Shown here: positions 44,595 to 53,031 of the stretch, in pieces
Position numbering within the stretch: the first letter of the stretch is position 1
Layout: each line of letters starts with the position of its first letter
Source of the DNA: Streptomyces sp. NBC_00259
Lineage (GTDB): Bacteria > Actinomycetota > Actinomycetes > Streptomycetales > Streptomycetaceae
Assembly: GCF_036181745.1 (NCBI RefSeq)
Contig: NZ_CP108080.1
Location: forward strand, 3,224,001 to 3,288,000
Reading direction: 5' to 3'
Length of the DNA: 64,000 nucleotides
Notes under the pieces: model-generated
Seen by the model: only the letters and a program-made list of their open reading frames with translations
Database searches by the model: none
Told to the model about the DNA's origin: nothing
Program-made: the position numbers and the translations under genes

Positions 44595-45581
44595 GTGAGA
44601 CGCCATCGCACAGCCGCAGGCATTCTGTTAGCCGTCGGCGCTCTGCTCACGGGCGGCCTGACGGCCGCCACCGCGGCCCAGGCCGCCACCCCCGTCCCCT
44701 CTCCCTCCCCGGCTTCCGCCTCCGCCTCCGCCGTGGCGCACAGCGCCTCGGCCGCCGACCAGCGCACGGCCCGGGCCTTCTGGACCGCGGACCGGATGCG
44801 CGGCGCCACCCCGCTCGATCTGCACCTCGGCGCGGACGCCCTGAAGACCCTCAAGCCGCCCGCGCCCGGCTCCACGACGACGACCGTCGCCCCCACCGCC
44901 TTCCCGCAGGCGGGCGGCCCCTGGACCGGCGGCGGCGCCGTCGTGAAGACCTCGGGCCGGGTGTTCTTCACCTTCCAGGGCCGTACGGCATCCTGCTCCG
45001 GCAACGCGGTGACCAGTAAGAACGCCAGCACCGTCATCACGGCCGGACACTGCGTGAAGTACCAGGGCAGCTGGCACACCAACTGGGTCTTCGTGCCCGC
45101 GTACGACAACGGCCAGGCCCCGTACGGCCAGTGGACCGCCTCCAAGACGCTCACCACCCCGCAGTGGGAGGCGAGCGAGGACATCAACCACGACATCGGC
45201 GCCGCCGTCGTCGCACCGCTGAACGGCCAGACCCTGACGTCGGTCACCGGCGCCCAGGGCATCCAGTTCAACGGCGGGTACAACAAGCAGATGTACGCCT
45301 TCGGCTTCCCTGCCGCGTCCCCGTACGACGGCACCAAGCTGATCTACTGCAGCGGCAACAGCTCGAAGGACTGGCTGTTCTCGCAGGACCACAGCCTGGG
45401 CTGCAACATGACCGGCGGCTCCAGCGGTGGCCCCTGGTTCACCGGCTTCAACGAGTCGGCGGGCACGGGCCTGCAGGTCTCGGTGAACAGTTTCGGCTAC
45501 GTCTTCCTGCCGAACCGGATGTTCGGCCCGTACTTCGGCAACGAGGCGAAGGCGCTGTACGACAAGGCACAGGCCTCCTGA
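44595..45581 (+). CDS. Secreted trypsin-like serine peptidase with a TTA codon
   Basis: 328 residues. Signal peptide RTAAGILLAVGALLTGGLTAATAAQA, Ser/Ala-rich pro-region, then an S1-type (chymotrypsin/V8) domain: His in ITAGHC, Asp in HDIGAAVV and Ser in GGSSGGPW; two cysteine pairs likely. Acts outside the cell. GTG 44595 has AGGAG six bases upstream; ATG 44591 is out of frame. Codon 12 (44628-44630) is TTA, the rare leucine codon read by the bldA tRNA in Streptomyces, so translation should be tied to development. Only TTA codon I noticed in the genes here. Confidence 0.92.
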   Translation: MRRHRTAAGILLAVGALLTGGLTAATAAQAATPVPSPSPASASASAVAHSASAADQRTARAFWTADRMRGATPLDLHLGADALKTLKPPAPGSTTTTVAPTAFPQAGGPWTGGGAVVKTSGRVFFTFQGRTASCSGNAVTSKNASTVITAGHCVKYQGSWHTNWVFVPAYDNGQAPYGQWTASKTLTTPQWEASEDINHDIGAAVVAPLNGQTLTSVTGAQGIQFNGGYNKQMYAFGFPAASPYDGTKLIYCSGNSSKDWLFSQDHSLGCNMTGGSSGGPWFTGFNESAGTGLQVSVNSFGYVFLPNRMFGPYFGNEAKALYDKAQAS

Positions 45582-45625
45582 TCCGGGTCCTGATCCGGGC
45601 CTTCTGACCGCCTCATGAACCGAGT

Positions 45626-45663
45626 CGGCGGGCGGCGAGGAGCACAGCCCTCGCCGCCCGCCG
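45626..45663 (+). terminator. Terminator of the secreted protease gene
   Basis: Fifteen-base perfect stem (CGGCGGGCGGCGAGG and complement) with an 8-base loop, 45 bases after the stop. Confidence 0.85.
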
Positions 45664-45709
45664 GACACGACCATGGACGGGGCCCGCCCCGCACCGCGAG
45701 GATGCACGG

Positions 45710-46888
45710 ATGGCGACGACGCGGCACTGGGCGGACTTCCAGTACGAGATCTATCTGAACGGCATGACGGGCGCCGTACCACGGCTGCCCACCGACCTGA
45801 CCCGGCTGGAGGAAATGGCCGAGCACCGGCTCGGGCCGGGCCCGTTCGGCTATGTGGCGGGCAGCGCGGGCAACGGCAGCACCGCGCGCGCCAACCGTGC
45901 CGCGCTCGACCGCTGGCGGATCGTGCCACGCATGCTGCGTGACGTCCACGAGCGCGATCTGTCCGTGGAGGTACTGGGCCGACCGCTGCCGGCCCCGCTC
46001 GCCCTCGCGCCCATCGGCGTCCTGTCGATCATGCACCCGGACGCGGAGTGCGCAGCGGCGCGCGCGGCCGCCGCACAGGGAGTGCCGTACATCCTGTCCT
46101 CGGCGTCAAGCACGCCGATGGAGCAGGTCGCCGAGGCCATGGGCGACGGGGAACGGTGGTTCCAGCTGTACTGGGCGAAGGACCGCGAGGTCACGGCGAG
46201 CTTCCTGGCGCGGGCGAAGGCCTCCGGTTACACGGCGCTCGTCGTCACCCTCGACACCCCGCTGCTGGCCTGGCGCCCCCGCGATCTCGACCAGGCCTAT
46301 CTGCCGTTCCTCCACGGCGTGGGTACCGCCAACTACTTCTCCGACCCGGCCTTCCGGGCCGGCCTCGCCAAGCCCGTGGAAGCGGACCCGAACGCGGCCG
46401 TGATGCACTTCGTCGGGATGTTCGCCGACCCCGCCAAGACCTGGCCGGACCTGACCTTCCTGCGCGAGCACTGGGACGGGCCGATCGTGCTCAAGGGCAT
46501 CCTCCACCCCGACGACGCCCGCCGGGCCGCGAACGCGGGCATGGACGGTGTGATCGTCTCCAACCACGGCGGCCGCCAGGTCGCCGGCTCCGTCGCCGCG
46601 GCCGACGCCCTGCCGCGCGTCGTCGAGGCGGCGGGCGACCGGCTGACCGTACTCTTCGACAGCGGCGTACGCAGCGGCGACGACATCTTCAAGGCCCTGG
46701 CGCTCGGCGCCCGCGCGGTGCTGCTGGGCCGCCCGTACGCGTACGGCCTCGGCCTCGACGGCCAGGCCGGCGTCGACCACGTGATCCGCTGTCTGCTCGC
46801 CGAACTCGACCTGACGATGGCGCTGTCGGGCCACGCGGACCCGGGTTCGCTCACCGCCGACGACCTCGTGAAGGAATCCTCCGCATGA
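45710..46888 (+). CDS. FMN-dependent alpha-hydroxyacid oxidase (lactate 2-monooxygenase-like)
   Basis: 392 residues, TIM barrel. Family marks: LALAPIGVLSIMHPDAE (FMN/start of barrel), WFQLYWAKDREV, VVTLDTP, LKGILHPDDA and the active-site SNHGGRQ with the catalytic His at about 285. Oxidises L-2-hydroxyacids such as lactate or mandelate. ATG 45710 fits the usual N-terminus (HWADFQYEIYLNGMTG), as in lactate monooxygenases. Ends ATGA-overlapped with a D-2-hydroxyacid dehydrogenase. Confidence 0.9.
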   Translation: MATTRHWADFQYEIYLNGMTGAVPRLPTDLTRLEEMAEHRLGPGPFGYVAGSAGNGSTARANRAALDRWRIVPRMLRDVHERDLSVEVLGRPLPAPLALAPIGVLSIMHPDAECAAARAAAAQGVPYILSSASSTPMEQVAEAMGDGERWFQLYWAKDREVTASFLARAKASGYTALVVTLDTPLLAWRPRDLDQAYLPFLHGVGTANYFSDPAFRAGLAKPVEADPNAAVMHFVGMFADPAKTWPDLTFLREHWDGPIVLKGILHPDDARRAANAGMDGVIVSNHGGRQVAGSVAAADALPRVVEAAGDRLTVLFDSGVRSGDDIFKALALGARAVLLGRPYAYGLGLDGQAGVDHVIRCLLAELDLTMALSGHADPGSLTADDLVKESSA

Positions 46889-47865
46889 ACGCGCACGCCG
46901 CCAAGAACGTTCTGGCCGTCATCTCCCCGCACGTCGGCGGCCGTTCCGCGGGAGCAGGGCTCGTCGGCCTCATGCCCGGAGCGCACGTGACCGTCGTCGA
47001 ATCGGCGGACGAGGACCCGGCCGCCCTGCGCGAGGCCCATGTCATCATCACCGGTCTCGGCCCGGTGACCGCCGCCCACATCGCCGCCGCGCCCGGCCTC
47101 GAGCTCGTCCAGTGCGCCAGCCACGGCTACGACTACGTGGACCTGGCGGCCGCCAGGGACCGTGCGGTACCCGTCTGCAGCATCGGCTCCAGCGGCGCCG
47201 AGAAGCAGAACGTGGCCGAGCAGACCTTCGCGCTCATGCTCGCCCTCGCCAAGCAGCTCGTCCCCGCCCACACCGCCCTCGTGGAGGCCGACTGGGCACT
47301 GCCACGCCTCCAGCGGTCCATCACCGAACTCTCCGGCAAGACCCTCGGCATCGTCGGCCTCGGCCACATCGGCGAGGAAGTCGCCCGTCGCGCCCTCGCG
47401 TTCGACATGCGCATCCTCTACACGGGCCCGCGCCGCGCCGCTCCGGAGACCGAGGCCCGCCTCGGCGACGCCCGCCACGTCCCCCTCGACGAACTCCTGC
47501 GGACCTCCGACTACGTCACCCTCCACGCCCCCCTGACCGACGCGACCCGCCATCTCCTCGACGCCGGCCGTCTCGCCCTCCTCAAGCCCACGGCCTTCGT
47601 CGTCAACACCGCCCGCGGCGCGCTCATCGACCAGGACGCCCTCGCGGACGCCCTGACCGCCGGAACGCTGGCCGGCGCGGGCATCGACGTCTTCGACCCC
47701 GAACCACCGACCGCCGCCCTGCGCCTCCTGAAGTCCCCGAACGTCGTCCTCTCCCCGCACGTCGCGGGCGTCACCCGCGAAACCCTGGTCCGCATCGCCC
47801 TGGCGGCGGTCCAGAACGTCATCGACCACCTGGACGGGAAACCGCCGCGGGACGTCGTGTCGTAG
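46885..47865 (+). CDS. D-isomer-specific 2-hydroxyacid dehydrogenase
   Basis: 326 residues. NAD-binding GLGHIGEEVARRA at about residue 155, active-site Arg in NTARGALID (about 250), Glu in DVFDPEPP and His in SPHVAG complete the triad. Reduces 2-oxoacids to D-hydroxyacids. Coupled (ATGA) with the L-hydroxyacid oxidase; together they could convert L- to D-hydroxyacid through the oxoacid. The substrate is not deducible. Confidence 0.92.
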   Translation: MNAHAAKNVLAVISPHVGGRSAGAGLVGLMPGAHVTVVESADEDPAALREAHVIITGLGPVTAAHIAAAPGLELVQCASHGYDYVDLAAARDRAVPVCSIGSSGAEKQNVAEQTFALMLALAKQLVPAHTALVEADWALPRLQRSITELSGKTLGIVGLGHIGEEVARRALAFDMRILYTGPRRAAPETEARLGDARHVPLDELLRTSDYVTLHAPLTDATRHLLDAGRLALLKPTAFVVNTARGALIDQDALADALTAGTLAGAGIDVFDPEPPTAALRLLKSPNVVLSPHVAGVTRETLVRIALAAVQNVIDHLDGKPPRDVVS

Positions 47866-47870
47866 ATCCT

Positions 47871-48632
47871 CTAAAGGCTCACGGGGCGGGCGAACCGCAC
47901 GGCGACGCCGGGTGAGTACAGCACGCTCACCGGGTCGCCGAGCGGCGTCGCGAGACCCGCGGCCCTGGTCAGGTCCTCGTCGCACTCGACGAGCTCGGCA
48001 CGGTGCAGCGGCCACCGCGGATGGGTGTTCGGGAGGTATCTCGTGTGCCCGAAGGCGGAGTTGTGCATGCCCCAACGAGCGGTCAGGAAGTGCTCGAGGG
48101 CGCTCGGCTCCTGAATCCGTTCGCCGGGGCGGACGGTGACCCGGCTGTACGCACCGCGAGGTCCCGGTCCACGCCGGGAGCTGGTGTAGGTGATGGTGTC
48201 GCCCCGGCGCCGCACCGCCATCCGCGACCAGTAGTAGGGCAGGCGGAAGGCGGACCGCGCGACGGCCACCGGTATCAGCCGGGACGCGTCGAGCGAACGG
48301 AAGACGACCCCGCGGCGGCCGTCGCCGTCGACCGAGTAGAGGCGGACGTTGGTCTCGGGAAAGCTGCCCAGATACGGCACGCCCGGGAGACGGAGCCAGC
48401 CCACGCGGTGCATACGGAAGGGGACGAGCCCCACGTAGGTGGCGCCGTCCAGCGTGTCGGGAACGGTGCCGGCAGGCAGGAGCGGAGCCACGTCCGCGGG
48501 GTCGACGGCCCAGTGCAGGAAGGCCAGATCGAGCCACGACTGCGTGAGCAGCGGTCTCGGCGTCGAGCCGGGTGGCTCGGCGGAGACCGGCTCGGGATCG
48601 GCCGGCGCGGGAGTGCGCGGAGCGGCAGGCAT
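47871..48632 (-). CDS. DUF2071/YqjF family protein
   Basis: 253 residues. Motifs of the family: LLTQSWLDLAFLHWAVDP, LLPAGTVPDTLDGATYVGLVPF and YLGSFPETNVRLY. Function not known; crystal-structure relatives resemble acetoacetate decarboxylase folds. Its stop lies five bases from the converging dehydrogenase stop. ATG 48632 chosen; the open frame extends upstream to 48848. Confidence 0.82.
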   Translation of the reverse strand: MPAAPRTPAPADPEPVSAEPPGSTPRPLLTQSWLDLAFLHWAVDPADVAPLLPAGTVPDTLDGATYVGLVPFRMHRVGWLRLPGVPYLGSFPETNVRLYSVDGDGRRGVVFRSLDASRLIPVAVARSAFRLPYYWSRMAVRRRGDTITYTSSRRGPGPRGAYSRVTVRPGERIQEPSALEHFLTARWGMHNSAFGHTRYLPNTHPRWPLHRAELVECDEDLTRAAGLATPLGDPVSVLYSPGVAVRFARPVSL

Positions 48633-48685
48633 GACATCAGTGTGGCGCCCGCCACCGACACCGCGCGGACGGGGGCCCGGTTTCC

Positions 48686-49642
48686 TCAGGGCAGCGGGAC
48701 TCCGCGGGCCGTCAGCCACAGCTCGTACCACTCCTCGTGGGTGAGGCCGGGCTCCTCCTGCGCGGCCTGGCGGCAGGCGCGGATGCGTTCGGGACGCGCG
48801 CTGCCGATGACCGGTGCGATCCGCGCGGGGTGCCGCTGGAGCCACCACAGCAGGATCGTCTCCGGCGTCGTGCCCTTCTCCGCGGCGAGCGACTCGATCA
48901 GCCGCGCGGTGGCGTGCTCCTCGGGCGTCTCCTGGCGCCCTGTGAAACGGCCCTGCGCCAGGGCGCCCCAGGCCTGCAGCTCGATCCCGTTCTGCATGCA
49001 GAACTCGAGGGTCCCGAAGGGGAAGCCGTTCGCCGCCGCCTCCCGCGTGTTCACGAGGACACCGGCTTCGAGCCAGTCACGCCGCTGCAGACTCATCTCC
49101 AACTGGTTGGCGACGAGCGGAATGTCGAGCCGCCCCTGAAGGTGGCCCATCTGCGCCGCCCCCATGTTCGACACCCCGAACCGGCGCACCAGGCCCTGCC
49201 GGTGCAGAGAGGTCAGCGCCTCCGCGATGTCGTCCGGGTCGGCCAGCGGGTCCGGCCGGTGCAGCAGCAACACGTCGATGACGTCGGTGCGCAGCCGTGC
49301 CAGGCTCTGCTCGACCCGCCGCACGACGGTCCGCCCGCGCAGGTCGTAGATCCCGGGGCGCTCGCCGTCCGCCAGGCGGATACCGCACTTGGTCTGCAGC
49401 ACGATGCGCTCCCGCAGCCCGGGAGTGCGTGCCAGGACCTCACCGAAGACGGCTTCGGCCTTCCCGTGCCGGTAGATGTCGGCGTGGTCGAACGTGGTGA
49501 TCCCGATGTCCAGCGCCGCCGCGATCGCCGCCTCGGCGGCGTCGATGTCCGCGGCGCCGTACGGTTCGGCGTCCCACGTCCCCCCGAGCCCCATGCACCC
49601 GTACAGCAGCTGCCCAGCCCTCGAGGGCGTCTTCGTCGTCAC
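48686..49642 (-). CDS. Aldo/keto reductase
   Basis: 318 residues, YdhF-like group. AKR tetrad: Asp and Tyr in TFDHADIYRHG, Lys in LQTKCGI, His in LLLHRPDPLADP. NADPH-binding region near APVIGSARPERI. Reduces aldehydes or ketones; substrate unknown. GTG 49642. Probably monocistronic. Confidence 0.9.
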   Translation of the reverse strand: MTTKTPSRAGQLLYGCMGLGGTWDAEPYGAADIDAAEAAIAAALDIGITTFDHADIYRHGKAEAVFGEVLARTPGLRERIVLQTKCGIRLADGERPGIYDLRGRTVVRRVEQSLARLRTDVIDVLLLHRPDPLADPDDIAEALTSLHRQGLVRRFGVSNMGAAQMGHLQGRLDIPLVANQLEMSLQRRDWLEAGVLVNTREAAANGFPFGTLEFCMQNGIELQAWGALAQGRFTGRQETPEEHATARLIESLAAEKGTTPETILLWWLQRHPARIAPVIGSARPERIRACRQAAQEEPGLTHEEWYELWLTARGVPLP

Positions 49643-49768
49643 CCCGCGACCCTACGACGGCGGCCGGCGCCCCTACGCAGGGGCCCGTCGTCCAGGCCCG
49701 ACGCCCGCGGTTCCGTGATACGGGAACCGTCCCCCCTACTCTCCGGGCGTCCTGGGCCCGGACACGAA

Positions 49769-49802
49769 AGAGCCCCTGCCGGATCTCTCCGACAGGGGCT
49801 CT
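49769..49802 (-). terminator. Terminator after tRNA-Ala
   Basis: AGAGCCCCTG / CAGGGGCTCT (10 bp) plus inner CGGA/TCCG, ending ten bases from the tRNA 3' end. Confidence 0.75.
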
Positions 49803-49811
49803 GACATGTTG

Positions 49812-49888
49812 TGGTGGACCTGAGGGGATTTGAACCCCTGACCCCCTCGATGCGAACGAGGTGCGCTACCAGTCTGCGCCACAGGCCC
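49812..49888 (-). tRNA. tRNA-Ala (anticodon CGC)
   Basis: 77 bases including an encoded CCA. On the minus strand: acceptor GGGCCTG/CAGGTCC with G3-U70, the alanine identity pair; D arm GCGC...GCGC; anticodon stem CCTCG/CGAGG with loop TTCGCAT (anticodon CGC, codon GCG); T arm AGGGG-TTCAAAT-CCCCT. All four arms pair. Confidence 0.96.
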
Positions 49889-50016
49889 TTGCAACGAGTG
49901 AAACCTTAGCATCCCGATCGGGGTGCTTGGAAATCCGTTCCTCGCTGGTCAGCCGAGGCGGGGTTCCGAAGGCCCGCGGGCCCGTCGCCCCAGGTCCCGC
50001 GCGCGGCGGGGGCGTC

Positions 50017-51081
50017 TCACTCGTTGGCCGCGCGGGGCCTGTCCTCGTCCGCGTACTGGTCGAAGAGCGGGGTGCGGCCGTGGTCGCGGGTGCGGCGCGG
50101 AGGGTTGGTGCGCCGGCGCGGGGGCTGGGGGGCGGAGGGGGTGGGATCGGCCGTGGAGGAGCGGGCCGAGCTCCAGGTCTCCGGGTCCGTGACATCGATG
50201 CCGCTCGTGGCGCGCGGGGCGACCGGGGCGGTGACGTACGTGGGCAGCGGCACCGGGACCGGGTCCCAGCTGTCGCCGCGGGCCGGGCCCGGGTCGCGCT
50301 GCTGGTCGACCCACTCCGCGTGGTCGGTCTGCTCCACGAGGGCGCGGCGGCCCGCCTCCTGCGGCGAGACCACCGGCGCGGGTTCGGGCTCGGGGTGCTC
50401 CGCCGGCTCCTCGTCCGGTTCCGTGGCCGCGGCGGGCTTGCGGCGCGGGTGGCTCTCGCGCAGGCGCTGCGCCGCTGCCTCGGCGCGACGGCGGTCCATG
50501 ACATACACGAAGCGCCTGCGCTCCTTGGCGCGCAGATGCACGATGTACGCGCTGAGCAGGACCGCGGGGGCGCCGGGTGCCCAGAGGAACGCCAGCCCGC
50601 CGACCGCGGCGACGATCGCGCCGACGGTGAAGGCGAGGAAGAGGATCACGGTGGTGCGCCGGCGACGGGCGAGGACCTTCGAGCGCCGGGCGCGTTCCGA
50701 TGCCGCGCTGTTCGGTCTCGGAGGACGGGGACGCTCCTTGCGCGCGGACGCGGGTCCGGCCGACGGGTCCGGCACCTTCAGCCGGGCTTCCGTCCTGGCC
50801 GGAGGCGCGGCGAAGGACCGGACGTCGACCGAACTGAGTCGGTCCGTCTCGGCGTCCGGGTCGGCGTCGGTGGTGGGCTCGTCCTCGGCGGTGCGCTCGC
50901 GCAGCTCCTTGGCGTACCGGCGCTCCATTCCCGCCCGTCCGGACAGCAGCCGGATGGCGGTGCTGAAGCGTTCCGTGGGACGGGCTTCGTTGAGCTCGTC
51001 CTGCCTGCGGAGCCACATCGGCACCAAGTAGGCGGCCCAGGCCCCGACGATGACTGCATAGATGAGGCCGCTGCTGCTCAC
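50017..51081 (-). CDS. sepX: SepX/GlpR-type membrane protein (cell division)
   Basis: 354 residues. Membrane helix at about 5-22 (LIYAVIVGAWAAYLVPMWL), a charged cytosolic segment, a hydrophobic hairpin at about 144-184, then a long Pro/Glu-rich cytosolic tail. Conserved N-terminal RRQDELNEARPTERFSTAIRLLS. SepX of Streptomyces is needed for cross-wall and sporulation septa; its corynebacterial homologue GlpR binds the FtsZ-interacting Glp. The assignment rests on topology and the diagnostic context galU-glp-rimJ-glpR seen here in full. GTG 51081 taken; the frame is open to 51141. Confidence 0.8.
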   Translation of the reverse strand: MSSSGLIYAVIVGAWAAYLVPMWLRRQDELNEARPTERFSTAIRLLSGRAGMERRYAKELRERTAEDEPTTDADPDAETDRLSSVDVRSFAAPPARTEARLKVPDPSAGPASARKERPRPPRPNSAASERARRSKVLARRRRTTVILFLAFTVGAIVAAVGGLAFLWAPGAPAVLLSAYIVHLRAKERRRFVYVMDRRRAEAAAQRLRESHPRRKPAAATEPDEEPAEHPEPEPAPVVSPQEAGRRALVEQTDHAEWVDQQRDPGPARGDSWDPVPVPLPTYVTAPVAPRATSGIDVTDPETWSSARSSTADPTPSAPQPPRRRTNPPRRTRDHGRTPLFDQYADEDRPRAANE

Positions 51082-51223
51082 GCAACACACCGTAGAGGGA
51101 TTCGCACGAGGGCATCGGCCAATTGGCCCGGTGTGTCGCACGATCTGGCTGATATCACTGACTTTTTTTGTGATTCTTCAGATCGTTGCGCGATCGAGTG
51201 GCGACTGAATTCGAACAATCATT

Positions 51224-51829
51224 TTATTTCTCGTGCCGCGCGGGTCGTGCCTGGTGCCAGCGGCGCAGCAGCCCCTCGGGGACCTCCTCGGCCGTGAGCG
51301 CGAACACCAGATGGTCCCGCCACGCGCCGTCGATGTGGAGATAGCGGGGGCGGAGACCCTCTTCGCGGAATCCGAGTTTCTCGACGACCCGGCGGCTGGG
51401 ACCGTTCTCGGGGCGAATGCAGACTTCGATGCGGTGGAGTCCCACGGACCTGAAGCAGTGGTCGACCGCCAGAGCGACGGCCGTCGGCATCACCCCGCGG
51501 CCCGCGACCTCACGGTCCACCCAGTAGCCGACATGGCCCGAGCACATCGAACCCCAGGTGATCCCCGCGACGGTCAGCTGGCCGACGAGCACTCCCCGGT
51601 ACTCGACGACGAACGGCAGCATCCGGCCCGCATTGGCCTCCGCGCGCAGATGGCGGACCATCTGGCGGTACGTCGGGCGCTGCGCGACCGGGCCGCCGGG
51701 CGCGGGCGGCGGAATGGTCGCCTCCCAGGGGCGCAGCCAGTCCCGGTTGCGCCGGTTCACCTCTCGCCAGGCCCGCTGGTCGCGCAGCTTTATCGGACGG
51801 AGAGTGACATCACCGTCCGTCAGAACCAC
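51224..51829 (-). CDS. rimJ: RimJ/RimL-type GNAT acetyltransferase
   Basis: 201 residues. Begins VLTDGDVTLRPIKLRDQRAWREV; acetyl-CoA motif A WVDREVAGRGVMPTAVALAV (RxxG variant), and HRIEVCIRPENGPSRRVVEKLGF. Related to ribosomal protein N-terminal acetyltransferases; its role in this cluster is unknown. 142 A+T-rich bases separate it from sepX, which may have its own promoter there. Confidence 0.88.
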   Translation of the reverse strand: MVLTDGDVTLRPIKLRDQRAWREVNRRNRDWLRPWEATIPPPAPGGPVAQRPTYRQMVRHLRAEANAGRMLPFVVEYRGVLVGQLTVAGITWGSMCSGHVGYWVDREVAGRGVMPTAVALAVDHCFRSVGLHRIEVCIRPENGPSRRVVEKLGFREEGLRPRYLHIDGAWRDHLVFALTAEEVPEGLLRRWHQARPARHEK

Positions 51830-51846
51830 GGGCCAGACATGGGCGT

Positions 51847-52488
51847 TCAGCGTGAACCCCCGGCGCGGCCTTCGGTGCCGGAGAGGTCCGCGGGGCCCGA
51901 GGGGTCCGTGGAGTCCGCGGGGCCCGAGGGCTTCGCGGGTCTCGGGTGGTCACCGCCGTGCATCTGGTCGACGGCGTGCGGCAGCATCCGGGACAGAACG
52001 GCGAGCCCGTCCCGTACCCCGCCGGAGGATCCGGGGAGGTTGACGATCAGGGTGCGGCCCGCGACGCCCGCGAGGCCCCGGGACAGCGCGGCGGTGGGGA
52101 CCTTCGCCAGTCCGTACGCGCGGATCGCCTCCGGGATGCCGGGGATCTCGTAGTCGAGCACCCGGCGGGTGGCGTCCGGGGTGCGGTCGGTGGGCGAGAT
52201 GCCGGTGCCGCCGGTCGTCAGGATCACGTCGTACGCCTCGGCCACGCCCTCGCGCAGCGCCGCCTCGACCGGGTCGCCGTCCGGGACGACCCGGGGGCCG
52301 TCGACCTCGAAGCCCATGTCCGCGAGGCCTTCGGCCAGGAGCGGGCCGCCCTTGTCCTCGTACACACCGGCGGAGGCGCGGTTGGAGGCGGTCACGACCA
52401 GGGCACGCCGCGAAGGACGCCCTGTCCCGCCATGCTGGGGCGCCGCGCCGTGGGCGTGGCTGTGCACCTCACCCGCGCGAGGGCTCAC
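51847..52488 (-). CDS. Molybdopterin adenylyltransferase-like (MogA/MoaB)
   Basis: 213 residues. MoCF domain: [41 protein letters not shown] and [11 protein letters not shown] are the MPT/ATP-binding loops. A C-terminal tail of about 35 low-complexity residues ([19 protein letters not shown]) is added. GTG 52488 overlaps the moaC stop. Confidence 0.9.
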   Translation of the reverse strand: MSPRAGEVHSHAHGAAPQHGGTGRPSRRALVVTASNRASAGVYEDKGGPLLAEGLADMGFEVDGPRVVPDGDPVEAALREGVAEAYDVILTTGGTGISPTDRTPDATRRVLDYEIPGIPEAIRAYGLAKVPTAALSRGLAGVAGRTLIVNLPGSSGGVRDGLAVLSRMLPHAVDQMHGGDHPRPAKPSGPADSTDPSGPADLSGTEGRAGGSR

Positions 52489-52976
52489 TGCCCGCCCTCC
52501 TCACGGGACCAGTCGCCCGACTTCCCGCCGGTTTTCTCCTCCACCCGGATATCCGTGATGACCGCGGCCTTGTCGACCGCCTTGATCATGTCGACGACGG
52601 TCAGCGCCGCCACGGACACCGCGGTCAGGGCCTCCATCTCGACGCCGGTACGGTCCGTCGTCCGCACCGTGGCGAGGATCTCGACCGCGTCGTCGGCCAC
52701 CGACAGATCCAGCTTCACCCCGGACAGCGCCAGCGGGTGGCAGAGCGGGATCAGGTCGGGTGTGCGCTTGGCGCCCATGATGCCCGCGATACGGGCGGTG
52801 GCGAGGGCGTCGCCCTTGGGCACTCCCTCGCCGCGCAGCAGCTCGACGACGCGCGGCGAGACCAGGACCCTCCCGCTCGCGCGGGCGGTGCGCGCGGTGA
52901 CGGCCTTCTCCGAGACGTCGACCATACGGGCCGCGCCCGCCTCGTCGAGGTGTGTCAGTCCTTGCTGCGCGCTCAT
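52485..52976 (-). CDS. moaC: Cyclic pyranopterin monophosphate synthase
   Basis: 163 residues. Converts the MoaA product into cPMP in molybdenum-cofactor synthesis. Signatures: [32 protein letters not shown] (active-site Lys/His) and [18 protein letters not shown] 52976. Typical length. Confidence 0.95.
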   Translation of the reverse strand: MSAQQGLTHLDEAGAARMVDVSEKAVTARTARASGRVLVSPRVVELLRGEGVPKGDALATARIAGIMGAKRTPDLIPLCHPLALSGVKLDLSVADDAVEILATVRTTDRTGVEMEALTAVSVAALTVVDMIKAVDKAAVITDIRVEEKTGGKSGDWSREEGGQ

Positions 52977-53031
52977 CGCTGTGGCTCCCGGTCACTGTGT
53001 GGTGAGACACGCTACCGCCACGGCAGCGCGC

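Noticed and set aside
51082..51223. Possible WhiA-type GACAC motif in the sepX upstream region
   Set aside because: Only a single 5-base match in A+T-rich surroundings; too short to support.
52977..53031. Molybdenum-cofactor riboswitch before moaC
   Set aside because: Only 55 bases between moaC and glp and no extended pairing seen; too short for that RNA.
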